Positions 63,495 through 64,000 of a stretch of DNA of 64,000 nt are shown here, piece by piece. The notes below the pieces were generated by a model. That model did not search any database. It had not been told where the DNA came from and saw only the letters and a program-made list of their open reading frames with translations. Location: positions 186,001-250,000 of the forward strand of contig NZ_CP097121.1 of NCBI RefSeq assembly GCF_024029675.1, given 5' to 3'. The position numbers and the translations under genes were made by a program. How positions within the stretch are numbered: the first letter of the stretch is position 1; every line of letters starts with the position of its first letter. The DNA is from Fructilactobacillus carniphilus (GTDB taxonomy: Bacteria; Bacillota; Bacilli; Lactobacillales; Lactobacillaceae).

Positions 63495-64000
63495 ATGACT
63501 AATCACATTGTTTTATTTGAACCTCTGATGCCGGCCAATACTGGAAACATTGCGCGGACCTGCGCCGGAACGGACACGGTTCTTGATTTGATTAAGCCCC
63601 TCGGCTTTTCAGTTGATGATAAACATCTTAAACGGGCCGGGCTAGATTATTGGAATAAGGTGGACATTCGCTATCATGACAACCTACCGGCTTTTTTAGA
63701 AACGGTTACAAATCCTGAAAACATGTTTTTAATTTCAAAGTTTGGAACACAAACCTACACGGACCCGGATTATCATGATTTTGACCAAGATTATTACTTT
63801 GTGTTTGGTAAGGAAACCACCGGATTACCCGAACGGTTTGAACAACAATACGCACGCCAGGCGTTACGGATTCCGCAAGATGATGAGCACATTCGAGCGC
63901 TGAACTTGTCTAACACCTGTGCAATTGTGATTTACGAGGCGCTACGCCAGCAATCATTTGCTGGATTAGAACGGGTGCATACGTATGAACACGATAAGTT
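63495..64000 (+). CDS. trmL: tRNA (cytidine/uridine-34 2'-O)-methyltransferase, N-terminal part (cut by window end)
   Basis: The frame is open to the window edge (168 codons seen; family length about 160-175). TrmL methylates the wobble ribose of some leucine tRNAs. The SPOUT fold is clear: HIVLFEPLMPANTGNIARTCAGT at the start, LIKPLGF, then FVFGKETTGLPE and IPQDDEHIRALNLSNTCAIV, where the SAM-binding knot lies. ATG 63495 follows AGCGGAG. It diverges from the CutC-like gene. Confidence 0.93.
   Translation, partial: MTNHIVLFEPLMPANTGNIARTCAGTDTVLDLIKPLGFSVDDKHLKRAGLDYWNKVDIRYHDNLPAFLETVTNPENMFLISKFGTQTYTDPDYHDFDQDYYFVFGKETTGLPERFEQQYARQALRIPQDDEHIRALNLSNTCAIVIYEALRQQSFAGLERVHTYEHDK

Overview
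The window is about 64 kb of a low-to-mid GC Gram-positive chromosome, almost certainly a Lactobacillaceae species. The 16S/23S/5S operon with a large downstream tRNA cluster, CtsR- and T-box-type control, LuxS, MecA/CoiA, RelQ and a lipoteichoic-acid module all fit. Gluconate uptake and phosphorylation, plus an HPr gene without an enzyme I gene beside it, would suit a heterofermentative, PTS-poor lactobacillus such as Fructilactobacillus. The genus is my inference, not something the sequence proves. I see no insertion sequence, prophage or CRISPR array.

Layout. 1-2.2 kb: end of the trp operon (trpF', trpB, trpA). 2.2-3.1 kb: an AT-rich acetyltransferase toxin-antitoxin-like pair with tandem operators. 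3.1-7.3 kb (minus strand): a membrane protein, a cystathionine lyase-type PLP enzyme and gluconokinase. 7.4-10.6 kb: a degenerate GH25 protein, a Gfo/Idh/MocA oxidoreductase, a DEAD-box helicase and tRNA-Arg. 12.7-18.7 kb: a sulfur amino-acid region. It holds a T-box leader (probably Met) before luxS, a MetE-like enzyme, an SDR and an NlpA-type binding protein, then a second leader with a Met/Cys-rich peptide and terminator before two more binding proteins. 18.8-21.4 kb: an XRE regulator, and an MFS exporter with its PadR repressor.

21.4-26.1 kb (minus strand) holds the most striking signal. An aromatic-type aminotransferase and an orphan EIIC-like membrane protein lie behind a five-segment attenuator whose 23-residue leader peptide contains FYFYFTW. 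Next to it are a D-2-hydroxyacid dehydrogenase and an AEC transporter. 27-30.8 kb: gluconate permease with a cre site, then an ABC exporter behind an 8-codon leader ORF with mutually exclusive hairpins; its permease has a stop at codon 5. 30.8-43.1 kb: arginine deiminase, an AAC(3)-family protein, GtrB/GtrA, YihY, flavodoxin, recX, AI-2E family protein, prfC, pepD and clpL (CtsR-controlled). 43.3-49.3 kb: a small gene with an apparent ATC start, HPr, and a glycolipid/LTA operon.

49.4-56.5 kb: the rRNA operon (16S-tRNA Ile-tRNA Ala-23S-5S) followed by 19 tRNAs, including a perfect 158-bp duplication of an fMet-Asp pair. 56.5-64 kb: an ABM-like protein, an MBL-fold hydrolase, mecA, coiA, spxH, relQ, nadK, an RluA-family synthase, a CutC-like protein and the start of trmL.

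The unifying theme is RNA-level sensing of amino-acid supply or ribosome state. Besides the T-box there are three short-ORF leaders with alternative hairpins (16.6 kb, 23.9 kb, 28.9 kb). All base pairings were read by eye and no folding energies were computed.
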